DNA from: Ornithoclostridium sp949298505
GTDB taxonomy: Bacteria; Bacillota; Clostridia; Christensenellales; UBA3700
DNA length: 64,000 bases
NCBI GenBank assembly: GCA_949298505.1
Contig: CASFWW010000014.1
Span: forward strand, 1 to 64,000
Direction of reading: 5' to 3'
In this document: piece after piece, positions 34,685-43,099 of the stretch
Position numbering within the stretch: position 1 is the stretch's first letter
How the letters are laid out: each line of letters starts with the position of its first letter
Translations under genes and position numbers: made by a program
The notes under the pieces: model-generated
The model's database searches: none
Told to the model about the DNA's origin: nothing
Seen by the model: only the letters and a program-made list of their open reading frames with translations

Positions 34685-35380
34685 TTATTCGTTCGACCGC
34701 TGAGACGAGATCATCTCCCAGTCAAACGCATTATCCTCAAAACTCAGAAGCACGGCTTCTATCCGCTCTCTGTCGACAGGCAGCCCCTTTTCGTCCGAAT
34801 AGGTCTCAAAGTATGCGTCCATATCGTTGATTATGTCCAGCGCGGTCAGATGAAAGCAGTCAAGCACTTTCCTGACGAACGGATACGCGCTGTAATAGTT
34901 GCCCACCGCATTGCACATCGCATAAGCGACGAGACACGCTATATCCTGAAAGGGCAACCCTTTCTTCACTCCCGAAAAACTGACGCAACAGCATCTGTCG
35001 TCAACGATTATGAAATCGTCGAAATCCGCCTTGCCGAGTATCAATCCCTCGTTGAGGGTGTAGAACATCTGCAGGAATATGCACAGCCTGCTGGCAAGAT
35101 TTTCAAGCGCCTTTTCGTCGTCGCTCATCGTAGCTTCTCTGTATAGCTCCGCAAGCGTGCCGCCTTCTATATATTCCGCGATCAGATAATTATCACGGCT
35201 TTCCAACACCCCGGGAGCATATCCCGTAATGGACACCGATTTCATTATCTTCGCTTCTTTCTCCGCGACCTCCCGACTGTCGTAAACTTTGATCACGCAT
35301 TTACGACCTCTGATCACTGAAAACGAAATGCTTTTGCTTTTTTCCAGACGGCTGTCCGCCGCGTTATAACTGTTTGACAT
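34685..35380 (-). CDS. Kinase-fold protein lacking a standard catalytic loop
   Basis: ATG 35380 has GGGGAAA upstream; an earlier ATG lies at the expected transcription start. The 231-residue protein follows the order of an eukaryotic-like or aminoglycoside kinase: CVIKVYD (candidate ATP-binding Lys 31), KEAKIMKSV (Glu 42), hinge NYLIAEYIEGGTLAELY (64-80). Then GLILGKADFDDFIIVDD (112-128) lies where HxDxxxxN should be. His and Asn of the catalytic loop are missing, and no DFG is seen. It may be a pseudokinase or a very divergent phosphotransferase. It is paired with a small XRE regulator. Confidence 0.6.
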   Translation of the reverse strand: MSNSYNAADSRLEKSKSISFSVIRGRKCVIKVYDSREVAEKEAKIMKSVSITGYAPGVLESRDNYLIAEYIEGGTLAELYREATMSDDEKALENLASRLCIFLQMFYTLNEGLILGKADFDDFIIVDDRCCCVSFSGVKKGLPFQDIACLVAYAMCNAVGNYYSAYPFVRKVLDCFHLTALDIINDMDAYFETYSDEKGLPVDRERIEAVLLSFEDNAFDWEMISSQRSNE

Positions 35381-35397
35381 ATTTTTCCCCATTGACT

Positions 35398-35426
35398 ATT
35401 ATCCGCTATTTCCCCGGATTTGTCAA
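35398..35426 (-). promoter_or_regulatory. Promoter of the kinase-fold/XRE operon
   Basis: Minus strand TTGACA (35421-35426), 17-bp spacer, GATAAT (35398-35403). The leader would be very short. Confidence 0.7.
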
Positions 35427-35744
35427 AGACTTTTTCCGTTTCTCCTTGCGGACCGGACACTTTTCTCAACGAGCGCCGGGTCCCGGTATGCCGAACAGCC
35501 GCGCTTTCGCAAAAAACATACGGTTTGGGCAGTTTTAAGTTTATTTTTAGTTTGTTATTCTGCTTTATACCTTAAGTTATATTATCAAACTTTTCTTGAT
35601 TTGTCAAGAATTTTCGAATAGATAGCCAGTATCGTACTAATATTTTACATAAAGACGACAGAAGGCGGCTAATCCACAATTATACGTTATTTTTATTCAC
35701 GCATAAAATTGTGATTCTGCCGCCTTTGAATCAGCCTGATAGTT
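35427..35744. other. Gene-free stretch with a long interrupted hairpin
   Basis: No gene is seen in these 318 bp. Positions 35662-35727 form an interrupted inverted repeat: outer arms AAGGCGGC/GCCGCCTT and inner arms CACAATT/AATTGTG. It lies 18 bp past the ATPase stop. It lacks a T-run, so it is either an atypical terminator or a small mobile-repeat remnant. Confidence 0.4.
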
Positions 35745-37940
35745 TTAACGTCTTACACTGTTGATTATTGCAACGATACATACGCCGACGTCCGCTATAA
35801 CCGCCAGCCACATCATCGGATCGGTCACGATAGATATTGCCATTATCGCGGCTTTTGCGACAAGCGACAGTACGACGTTCTCCACGACGCGCTTTTTTGT
35901 CTCGTTTGCCGTTCCGAATGCCGCCGGAAGTCCGGCAACCGAGCCTGTCGACAACACTATGTCACTCGCCTCGACCGAAGCGTCGTTGCCGAGGCCGCCG
36001 ACGCACACCCCAAGATTTGCCGCTTTTATTGCGGGAGCGTCGTTGAGCCCGTCGCCGACGAACATCACCTTTTCTCCTTTGCGTTTAAGCGATTCGACTA
36101 TCTCGTACTTGTTCTGAGGAAGAAGCTCCGCAAAATATTCGTCGATCCCCAATTCCTCCGCCACGCGTTTCGCGCTCTGATCCACGTCGCCGGTCAGCAT
36201 TATCACACGTTTACCCTGCGCTTTCAAGCAATCCACAACGTCTTTTGCGCCCTCTCTGATGCTGTCGCTCAAAGCTATATACCCGAGTTCTTTTCCGTCC
36301 TCGGCAAAGTACACCACGCTGCCGTAGCCTTCGTGAACCTGGGAAACGCTCACTCCGTTCTCAGCCATAAGCTGAAGATTCCCGGCAAGGAGACGCGCGC
36401 CTTTACATACGCAACCCACGCCTTTTCCTGCAAATTCGCGGTAATTCGTTATCCCGCTTACCTCACTGCCTCCGACATACTCTTTTATCGAAAGCGCGAT
36501 CGGATGCGTGGACATACTTTCGCACGCGCCCGCCGCTTCAAGCAGTTTTTCTTCAGTCACCCCGTCGGCAGGACGCACCTCAGTGACTTCGAATACTCCC
36601 TTTGTAATTGTGCCCGTCTTGTCCATACAGACGGCGGTTATCCCTCTCATTTCTTCAAGGTAGTTGCCGCCCTTTACCAGCACGCCCGCTTTCGAGCATC
36701 TGCCTATGCCGGCGAAAAACGCGAGCGGTATGGATATGACAAGCGCGCAGGGACAGGATATGACCAGGAAAACGAGCGCTTTTTTTAGCCATATTCCGGT
36801 CAGCGCGTCAACGTAGCCGTCATAGAACAGCGGAGGTATCAGCGCAACGATCACCGCCAGCGCAAATACGGCAGGCGTGTATATCGACGCGAACTTGCTG
36901 ATCAGCTTCTGGGCGCGCGGCTTGCTCTCCTGCGCCTCTTCTACCAGTTTCAGTATCTTCGACGCCTGCGTATCCTCGAATCTTCTGGTGATCCTCACCT
37001 TTACCGTGTTGCCCGTGTTGACGGTGCCGCCGGTCACTTCGCTGCCAACAGATACTGCAACAGGCATGCTTTCACCCGTCATACTGCTGCAATCTATCGC
37101 GCTTTCTCCTTCTTCAACGACGCCGTCAGAAGGTATCTTTTCGCCCTTCCTTACCAGCACGAGATCGCCGACCTGCAAATTCGCGCTGTCAATCTCCTCC
37201 GCGTTGCCGTCGCTAAGTCTCAGACAACTGTCGACCTTAAGCCCTAAAAGCTTTACGATATCGCCTTTCGATTTCGCGATAGCCGCGTCCTGCAACGTCT
37301 CTCCTACGCAATAAAGCAGCATGACCGCTACGCCTTCGATATATTCGCCGAGCGCCATCGCTCCTATCGAGGCAACTGTCATCAGCATGTTTTCGTTGAA
37401 TATATCGCCTTTGAATACTCCTCTGACCGCCTGCAACATATATTCGGCGCCGACGACGATATAAGCCGCGCAGTACAGAACTATAGCCGCTATCTCCGCG
37501 CCCTTGGACGAATCCGACTTTACTCCGAACTGACATATCGCCGCGACCATTGCAAGCAAGAAAGATACGCTTATTTTGATGATAGGCACTTTAAAGTCGG
37601 CTATGCTGAGTTTCTTTGTCGCGTTTACGTCCACGTGCCCCTTCGCGGCGCAGCACTCGCATCCGCCGTCGTGAGAATGAGCGTGACCTTCGTGACAATG
37701 ATCGTGATCGCAGTGTGCGTCGTGACAATGGTCGCCGTGCCCGTGGTCGTCGTGATCGTGACCGCAACGGCAGGTTTTGTCTTTCCTTTCTGCGCCATGT
37801 CCGACGTGACAACTACAATTTTCATGTCCGTGTTTATTATCGTTTATTTTTCCGTGTTCGTGCTCATGCTCGCGGCAATGATCATCATTATCGCGACAAT
37901 GCCCGCAGGAACACTTTCCTTTCAATTCTTCGTTTTCCAT
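35745..37940 (-). CDS. cadA: Heavy-metal P-type ATPase (P1B-2, Zn/Cd/Pb type)
   Basis: The 731-residue pump starts with about 110 residues extremely rich in His, Cys, Asp and Glu (HDHDDHGHGDHCHD, CECC). These take the place of the usual HMA domain. The core has MTGES, SCPCALVISIPLAFF (the CPC ion site), the phosphorylation site DKTGT, STHP and the hinge GDGLNDAPA. A Lys in helix 7 and the DVG motif in helix 8 (VIADVGVCIVAIINSVR) are the signature of Zn/Cd/Pb exporters rather than Cu pumps. It lies 7 bp after a CsoR-type repressor and shares its promoter. It probably exports toxic divalent metals. Confidence 0.93.
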   Translation of the reverse strand: MENEELKGKCSCGHCRDNDDHCREHEHEHGKINDNKHGHENCSCHVGHGAERKDKTCRCGHDHDDHGHGDHCHDAHCDHDHCHEGHAHSHDGGCECCAAKGHVDVNATKKLSIADFKVPIIKISVSFLLAMVAAICQFGVKSDSSKGAEIAAIVLYCAAYIVVGAEYMLQAVRGVFKGDIFNENMLMTVASIGAMALGEYIEGVAVMLLYCVGETLQDAAIAKSKGDIVKLLGLKVDSCLRLSDGNAEEIDSANLQVGDLVLVRKGEKIPSDGVVEEGESAIDCSSMTGESMPVAVSVGSEVTGGTVNTGNTVKVRITRRFEDTQASKILKLVEEAQESKPRAQKLISKFASIYTPAVFALAVIVALIPPLFYDGYVDALTGIWLKKALVFLVISCPCALVISIPLAFFAGIGRCSKAGVLVKGGNYLEEMRGITAVCMDKTGTITKGVFEVTEVRPADGVTEEKLLEAAGACESMSTHPIALSIKEYVGGSEVSGITNYREFAGKGVGCVCKGARLLAGNLQLMAENGVSVSQVHEGYGSVVYFAEDGKELGYIALSDSIREGAKDVVDCLKAQGKRVIMLTGDVDQSAKRVAEELGIDEYFAELLPQNKYEIVESLKRKGEKVMFVGDGLNDAPAIKAANLGVCVGGLGNDASVEASDIVLSTGSVAGLPAAFGTANETKKRVVENVVLSLVAKAAIMAISIVTDPMMWLAVIADVGVCIVAIINSVRR

Positions 37941-37947
37941 AAATACC

Positions 37948-38232
37948 TCATTTCGATCTTATATATTTACCTACCGTTCCTATCAGATTGTCGACGGTCT
38001 TTTCGTAGTCGCCGCTTTCCATTCCTTTTTTTACGCAATGTCCTATATGGTTGAACATTACGTCTTTTGCTACGCCGTCCAACGCGCACCTGACCGCGCT
38101 TATCTGAGTCAGGATATCGTCGCAATTTCTGTTCTCAAGCACCATTTTGCTTATGCCGTTGACTTGCCCCTGTATCCTGTTCAGCTTCTTTTCTATCTGC
38201 ACCGACATTGTATCCTGCAATCTGCAATCCAT
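37948..38232 (-). CDS. csoR: CsoR/RcnR-family metal-sensing repressor
   Basis: ATG 38232 has GGAGG at the right distance, and the longer frame crosses the operators. The 94-residue helical protein has the DUF156 pattern LNRIQGQVNGISKM. It has Cys37, His62 and Cys66 in the C...HxxxC arrangement used by copper-sensing CsoR, plus an extra His65. Loss of DNA binding on metal uptake would turn on the ATPase that follows. Two GC-rich palindromes of the TACCCC type overlap its promoter, as expected for this family. Confidence 0.92.
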   Translation of the reverse strand: MDCRLQDTMSVQIEKKLNRIQGQVNGISKMVLENRNCDDILTQISAVRCALDGVAKDVMFNHIGHCVKKGMESGDYEKTVDNLIGTVGKYIRSK

Positions 38233-38246
38233 AATTACCTCCGTAT

Positions 38247-38265
38247 TATACCCCGGCGGGGTATA
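38247..38265 (-). promoter_or_regulatory. CsoR-type operator 1
   Basis: Perfect palindrome TATACCCC-GGC-GGGGTATA downstream of the -10 element, covering the transcription start region. Confidence 0.85.
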
Positions 38266-38280
38266 CTGTTTCCTGTATAC

Positions 38281-38309
38281 AATATATACCCCCACAGGGT
38301 ATTTGTCAA
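38281..38309 (-). promoter_or_regulatory. csoR-cadA promoter with operator 2 in the spacer
   Basis: Minus strand TTGACA (38304-38309), 17-bp spacer, TATATT (38281-38286). A second palindrome ATACCC-N5-GGGTAT (38286-38302) fills the spacer exactly, so repressor binding would block RNA polymerase. Confidence 0.85.
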
Positions 38310-38386
38310 CGGTTTTTCAAATATTTTTTTACTTATATCCGACTGCATTTATAAATTGCGCAATGAAACGTATCTTTTTTATTAAA

Positions 38387-38412
38387 TAAACGGGAGCCAA
38401 CGCTCCCGTTTC
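38387..38412. terminator. Terminator after the DUF262 operon
   Basis: Perfect 10-bp stem AAACGGGAGC/GCTCCCGTTT with a 4-nt loop and AT-rich flanks, about 50 bp past the stop at 38461. Confidence 0.75.
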
Positions 38413-38460
38413 CAAAAATACTATATCGATCAACCATTCTTGCCGCACTACACAATCAGC

Positions 38461-40644
38461 TCACGCCAACGGCGTAAACTTATATTTCTTTATTCTGTCC
38501 TCGACGTCGATACCGTCTTCGTTCTGGTTAATCCTGAGTTCTCTCAATACCCTGCCATTACCGTCTTTAAGAACGAATCTCTGCTTTTCGCAATAGAGAT
38601 AATTCTCACCGTAAACAAGTCTTTGCCCCATGTTGTCTCTATCCAACCTACTCTCGTCTATTACTTTTAAGAACAACTGAAACGCATTTTCAGATACCTT
38701 CCATTGCGTTTTGAGCGAATATATTTCGTAATGGTTTGTTCCGCCTTTTATCCAGTATCTTCCGTAAGTATTCTGTGGTCTGAACTCGCAATATTTTATG
38801 AAATAATATCTCCAATCGTACAAGTTTTCACTCTCGGATACGGCAATAAACTTCTCAATCAATTCCTTCAATCCGCTATCTGTCAACCTGCACCCCGAGC
38901 GCAATAACGAGACCATACATTGCTTTGTGCCTGAAAAATTCGACGAGGCGTTTTTATGGAACAAAAATTTCCAAGACTCGTCACGCCCCATGCCGAACTG
39001 ATACCGCCAATCTTTCTCTCCTCTGGAATAGTCACCGAAAGTCAGCAATGCGCAGCTTATAATGTCTCTGTTGCAGGTAAACAGCTTCTCAAATCCGTCG
39101 AACAGATCATGATTTTCAAGCCCCAATATAGCTATCTGACCAGACAGAAGACAATGGTCTTCCAGCGAATTCAGGCTTTCCACTTTACCGGGATTGACTC
39201 TTCTCCATTCCTTTTTTATTATTTCTTCTTCGAGCTGATAAGAATTAAAACTGGGTTTCTTTATCTTTTTCCTGTCCAATATCTCGCCTGTCAGTATTAT
39301 CGACTTTGTTTGTCTGATTATATAAGGCATTCTGTAACCGCCATCGGTAAAATTTTCTTTCATTTCGTCATCGGAATTCATTATGAGGTTATTGACAATA
39401 CGTATCCTTTCTTTAAAATCATCTTTGCTTATTTCGTTTTTATTCAATACGTATTGCAAAAAAGCATATAACATGACGAATTTGCCCAATGAAAACGAAC
39501 GGCTTCGTTTGCCTGTCTCCTTATCGGAATAGCTGAAAATGCATTCGCTCAGACCGTCAAGACGATTACTTACCACTACCTTCCCCCTTCCCGGATAGGT
39601 GCTCAGAAACTCGTAAAACACATCCGCAGCGCCGTCCCTGGAACCGAACGCTTGCCAGCAATCAAACGCTTTTTCGATAAACAGCATGTTTTCCTTGAAT
39701 TTTTCATTCTCCGGGTCAAAATATATATCCAGCAAATCGAATACGTCGTAACTTCTGTACAAGGGTGAATCGCCGTTTTCATAGCAGATAACATCACAAA
39801 GAAATTTGAAATAATTTATAAAAAAGTTATCCACAGGCATCGGCTTGTACCTGTAAGTCCACAAAAAATCAGTCCACGCTCCGTCAATTTTGCGTTCTAT
39901 TCTTTCTGCAATAGACTCATCGACCTTTTCAATCCTGTGTTCAAGATCAGCTTTAAAATTTTCAAAAATTGTAAGGAGCTTTCCTCTGGAATTCATTTTT
40001 ATATACAATTCGTCCGTAAGCCCCATGTCTTTTATCGGAAGAAAATTGAATGTGATCTTCCTTTTTTCGGTCAATGACAGCCACAAGTCGGAAACCACAC
40101 GGAATTTCTTTTGTATTTCGTCGATCATTACCAACATGGATCGTACCGTCTGATCTTTCTTCCACGACAGAGGAAACCAGGTCTGATCCACTATCTCTTT
40201 CGAAATCGGCGTACCGTCCATTAGCGGATCAAACTCTACAAGATAACGGCAGAAGTCCCTCGCGCTGAAACGCGTTTCATAAGAAAATCCGCTTAAAAAC
40301 TTATATTCTTCACGGTCTATCCTGTCTTTTTTCGCCGCATACCAATAAAGAAGAAACAAAGTTGTCAGTCTCTGTTGACCGTCAAGAGGCGTAAGTATGC
40401 CGTCATCGTCAATGTCGCCGTAAATAAAATCAAGATCAATAGGTTCTCCAATCACGGCGTCATACAGCGAATCCAGAAATTTTGCTCTTATCCTTTTGAT
40501 TTCCTCTGTATTTCTTCCCTGTGCATAATCTCTCTGCACCATAGGAATGACAACTCTCTTTATTTCGACCTGATCATCTCCGGAAGCGACTTTTAAAGAA
40601 AACAATTCGTTAAAACTGCACACCTGCGCTTTAGTTTCAGCCAT
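38461..40644 (-). CDS. DUF262-domain protein, partner of a GmrSD-type protein
   Basis: The 727-residue protein has an N-terminal DUF262 (GmrS-like, ParB/Srx-type) domain. It shows IPMVQRDYAQG (33-43), TPLDGQQRLTT (86-95) and LYIKMNSRGKLLT. DGQQR is the nucleotide-hydrolysing loop of this family. The rest is long and mostly helical, and I cannot assign a domain; no DUF1524 HNH motif is visible. The start codon overlaps the stop of the upstream gene (TAATG), so the two are made together. Related GmrSD enzymes are type IV restriction systems that cut modified phage DNA with NTP hydrolysis. Function here is inferred from family and pairing. Confidence 0.82.
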   Translation of the reverse strand: MAETKAQVCSFNELFSLKVASGDDQVEIKRVVIPMVQRDYAQGRNTEEIKRIRAKFLDSLYDAVIGEPIDLDFIYGDIDDDGILTPLDGQQRLTTLFLLYWYAAKKDRIDREEYKFLSGFSYETRFSARDFCRYLVEFDPLMDGTPISKEIVDQTWFPLSWKKDQTVRSMLVMIDEIQKKFRVVSDLWLSLTEKRKITFNFLPIKDMGLTDELYIKMNSRGKLLTIFENFKADLEHRIEKVDESIAERIERKIDGAWTDFLWTYRYKPMPVDNFFINYFKFLCDVICYENGDSPLYRSYDVFDLLDIYFDPENEKFKENMLFIEKAFDCWQAFGSRDGAADVFYEFLSTYPGRGKVVVSNRLDGLSECIFSYSDKETGKRSRSFSLGKFVMLYAFLQYVLNKNEISKDDFKERIRIVNNLIMNSDDEMKENFTDGGYRMPYIIRQTKSIILTGEILDRKKIKKPSFNSYQLEEEIIKKEWRRVNPGKVESLNSLEDHCLLSGQIAILGLENHDLFDGFEKLFTCNRDIISCALLTFGDYSRGEKDWRYQFGMGRDESWKFLFHKNASSNFSGTKQCMVSLLRSGCRLTDSGLKELIEKFIAVSESENLYDWRYYFIKYCEFRPQNTYGRYWIKGGTNHYEIYSLKTQWKVSENAFQLFLKVIDESRLDRDNMGQRLVYGENYLYCEKQRFVLKDGNGRVLRELRINQNEDGIDVEDRIKKYKFTPLA

Positions 40645-42362
40645 TATTCCCCCTCCGTTATCGGTTGAATGTATCCCTTAAGAGTATCGTTTATCGCTTT
40701 CAAATAACTTTCTCTGTCCGCCTTGCCCCAAAAGTACAGTTGGCTGTCTTCCGATTTAGTGTAGTATTTCAGAAAAACCATTTTTGTACAATGCGGAATA
40801 AATTCTCCGTTCTTATCCATTTCGATTATTTTATTTCTTTTGACATCAAACGTAGAATTGTTAAGGACAGAGTTCTCGTTCTTTTCAAGAAGAGTGAGAT
40901 TTGATATAGAATGAATGGGTCTTACCAGCGAATTTTCGCTGAGTATTTCTTCTATTCTGTCTCTAAGCTCCTCAAAACTCTGATTATCGAGTTTGTAGTT
41001 TTCTTCCGAATACTTATCCGTTTTCGCGAGGACATCATCCAAGTCGGGCACATTGCGCACCGCGCCCACTCTCCTGACCGAATCTCTGTGCAGACGCAAC
41101 CATTCTTTTTGTTTTTCACGGTCATTCAGCCCCTGAGACTGTTGCGCGTGTATATGTTCAAGGCTCCATTTCCCGTTCTTGTATTTATCGAAAGGAAAAC
41201 GTTCACCCGACTCCCCCTGCAAACGTACCGATTCCACATTGAACAGCAACAGCAACGTAGTTATTCTTTTGCAATCCGTTTTGCTTTCGTATGTCAATTC
41301 CCCGTAATTACCGTTCCACAGCGTATTTTTTATCTCTGAATCGAGACTTTTGAGGAATTCACTTTTTTTCTTGCCATACGCTAAAGCATAATAAATATTA
41401 TTCAGAGAATATCCTGCCGCTATAAGATACCCGATCTTATGATAAAATTCGCGATCCAAGTACCAGTCCTGCAATAAAAGAAAAGTATGTAATATTTCTT
41501 TCCATATCGACAAAAGAGGTTTTTCGTCTTTCAATTTGTCGAAATAAAAAAAGGTTTCGTAAATATCTTTTTTGCGTCTTGCGTCTTTTTTCGCTATAAT
41601 GTCCAGGATAAGATCTATCCTCGTCTGATACTTCATCTGGTCGTTGGTCAGAAAATACCAGAAAGCATCGTCGCTCAATTCCTTCTCAATGTTATCCCAT
41701 TGCAACGCGATCTCCTCCTGTCTGGTGATCACGTCCTGTTGCCCGTAATGCAAAACGGTCTGCCTCGATCGGCTCAGGAACATAGCCTTTACGAGCTCAG
41801 CGTTCGTAAGAGGTATTTTCCCGATATTCAACCTTCTGAACAATTTGTTACCGTCCGCCTCCTGCCCGACCTCGTACCATATCAATTCTACCTTCTCCAG
41901 CAGTATTTTGTACAAATTTATGGCGGTAAGTTGCGCCTCTTTACGGCTTTCAAACCATTTTTTTAATAAAATATAAGCTGATTTGATATAATAAAAGTCA
42001 GCATTGTCTTCCGCCGAATCCTCGGATACATCCCTCAGAAACGCTGCAGAACGTTCTCTTACCGCATAGTCTATCGTAAAATCGATGCTGGCAAACGGCA
42101 AATATTTTTTCAGAACTTTAAATATAAGAAAAATCGTTGTCAACCTTTGCTGTCCGTCTATCAGTTCGTAACGATCGTCTCCCAGATTCTTTACTACTAT
42201 TGGTTGAAGACAGTATTTTGATTTTTCGTCTTTGAATGCGATCACGTCTTCTATGAGCCTGATGACTTCTTCTTCCCATCTGTACCCACGCTGATATGCG
42301 GGAACGCAAAATTCACCTGTCAGATCCGATATTTTTTTTGTTTTGAGTATACCGCTGTCCAT
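40644..42362 (-). CDS. GmrSD-type protein (DUF262 plus DUF1524 HNH nuclease)
   Basis: ATG 42362 follows GGGAGG. The 572-residue protein has the DUF262 domain with VPAYQRGYRWE (20-30), ELIDGQQRLTT (66-76) and LFRRLNIGKIPLT. It ends with a DUF1524 domain: SLEHIHAQQS (400-409) holds the nuclease His, and SNLTLLEKN plus FDVKRNKI (487-511) hold the later Asn and Lys/Arg. This fused layout is that of single-chain GmrSD modification-dependent endonucleases. It is the first gene of a two-gene operon. Base composition is more AT-rich than the metabolic genes to its left, fitting acquisition by transfer. Confidence 0.87.
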   Translation of the reverse strand: MDSGILKTKKISDLTGEFCVPAYQRGYRWEEEVIRLIEDVIAFKDEKSKYCLQPIVVKNLGDDRYELIDGQQRLTTIFLIFKVLKKYLPFASIDFTIDYAVRERSAAFLRDVSEDSAEDNADFYYIKSAYILLKKWFESRKEAQLTAINLYKILLEKVELIWYEVGQEADGNKLFRRLNIGKIPLTNAELVKAMFLSRSRQTVLHYGQQDVITRQEEIALQWDNIEKELSDDAFWYFLTNDQMKYQTRIDLILDIIAKKDARRKKDIYETFFYFDKLKDEKPLLSIWKEILHTFLLLQDWYLDREFYHKIGYLIAAGYSLNNIYYALAYGKKKSEFLKSLDSEIKNTLWNGNYGELTYESKTDCKRITTLLLLFNVESVRLQGESGERFPFDKYKNGKWSLEHIHAQQSQGLNDREKQKEWLRLHRDSVRRVGAVRNVPDLDDVLAKTDKYSEENYKLDNQSFEELRDRIEEILSENSLVRPIHSISNLTLLEKNENSVLNNSTFDVKRNKIIEMDKNGEFIPHCTKMVFLKYYTKSEDSQLYFWGKADRESYLKAINDTLKGYIQPITEGE

Positions 42363-42417
42363 TATACCTCCCTTCTTATCCGCACGCTCCACGCGCTAAG
42401 CAATATTCCAGCATATA

Positions 42418-42446
42418 ATAATAACACAAAACTTTAATATCCGCAA
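42418..42446 (-). promoter_or_regulatory. Possible promoter of the DUF262 operon
   Basis: Minus strand TTGCGG (42441-42446), 17-bp spacer, TATTAT (42418-42423). The -35 is weak. Confidence 0.4.
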
Positions 42447-42745
42447 TGAACAAAATTTTCTTCATACTAAATCTTCATAATATCCTCACAACGGTCGAGC
42501 TTTATCAGGCGCGCTTTAAGATCGTCTTTTCCCAAAATGACTGAACGTATTTCTTCAAGCCGATCAATTTCTCCTTATTTTTGTCTTATAAACCGTTCTC
42601 CGTGACGATTTGATCACATTTTAATAAGTCAATATTATTTAAATTGTTTCAAAATACTCTACTTAGCTAAAGTACCACTGACTGCACGAAAAGTCATTTG
42701 ATCGTAAATATAAAATAATCCCACCGATCATACGCCTTTACGCAT
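42447..42745. other. AT-rich gene-free stretch with a short gene remnant
   Basis: No intact gene is seen. On the minus strand about 42469-42570 has an open frame reading DRLEEIRSVILGKDDLKARL and then IKLDRCEDIMKI and stop. It looks like the end of a protein but has no normal start codon and may be a remnant. The remainder is AT-rich with no clear signal. Confidence 0.3.
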
Positions 42746-42780
42746 AAAAAAAACCGGATCTGATAAATCAGTCCGGATTT
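42746..42780 (-). terminator. Terminator of the interrupted tRNA-Met gene
   Basis: Minus strand stem AATCCGGACTGAT/ATCAGATCCGG (with a mismatch) followed by eight T, directly after the CCA end. It is the original tRNA terminator left on the chromosome side. Confidence 0.8.
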
Positions 42781-42835
42781 TGGTAGCGGTGATCGGAGTC
42801 GAACCAATGACCTGCCGGGTATGAACCGGCCGCTC
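42781..42835 (-). tRNA. 3' fragment of tRNA-Met (CAT): ICE attachment site
   Basis: On the minus strand the 55 nt hold half of the D stem (GAGC), the anticodon arm GCCGG-TTCATAC-CCGGC with anticodon CAT, the T arm ATTGG-TTCGACT-CCGAT, the acceptor strand CACCGCT and an encoded ACCA. The 5' acceptor strand, D stem and D loop are replaced by unrelated hairpin sequence, so it is not a working tRNA. The terminator on its left and an integrase on its right mark it as an attachment site copy. The intact tRNA should lie at the far end of the element, outside the window. Confidence 0.8.
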
Positions 42836-42880
42836 ATGTTCGACGAGAACATCACTTTGTGATCATCTCATCGCTTAAAG
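42836..42880. repeat. Twin hairpins at the ICE left end
   Basis: Two adjacent perfect hairpins, ATGTTC/GAACAT and ATCAC/GTGAT, adjoin the tRNA fragment. They may be recognised by the integrase or an excision factor. Confidence 0.45.
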
Positions 42881-42970
42881 TTTAATTCAAAAAACAATAG
42901 TTGTCAAGTATAATTATAAATAAATATTCTATACGCTGTGTTTTATCGAAAAATCTGCAAAATTTTTACC

Positions 42971-43005
42971 GTCTTTACTGTCTTTACGGTAAAGACGGTA
43001 AAGAC
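42971..43005. repeat. 35-bp tetrad array, copy A
   Basis: Four 8-bp units at 9-bp spacing: GTCTTTAC at 42971 and 42980, then GTAAAGAC at 42989 and 42998, making a near-perfect palindrome. It lies upstream of the integrase promoter. Confidence 0.85.
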
Positions 43006-43036
43006 TTTTAGGAGTATTTACCTTTGTTTTACCCTC

Positions 43037-43065
43037 TTGAAATCATTGTTTTTTTGGGTTATTAT
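43037..43065 (+). promoter_or_regulatory. Integrase promoter
   Basis: TTGAAA (43037-43042), 17-bp spacer, TATTAT (43060-43065), 32 bp after array A. Confidence 0.65.
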
Positions 43066-43099
43066 TATATCCCACAAAAAAAGATATGGAGGAATTTTT

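Noticed and set aside
42781..42875. A complete 95-nt long-arm tRNA (tRNA-Sec or tRNA-Ser/Leu type)
   Set aside because: The acceptor ends can pair at six of seven positions, but no D-loop GG is present, the alternative anticodon loop has no purine at position 37, and the 55-nt 3' part is a standard tRNA-Met arm set with anticodon CAT.
42938..43099. In-frame N-terminal extension of the integrase
   Set aside because: It would translate the palindromic tetrad array into a repetitive FTVFTVKTVKT peptide, and the good ribosome binding site lies directly before ATG 43100.
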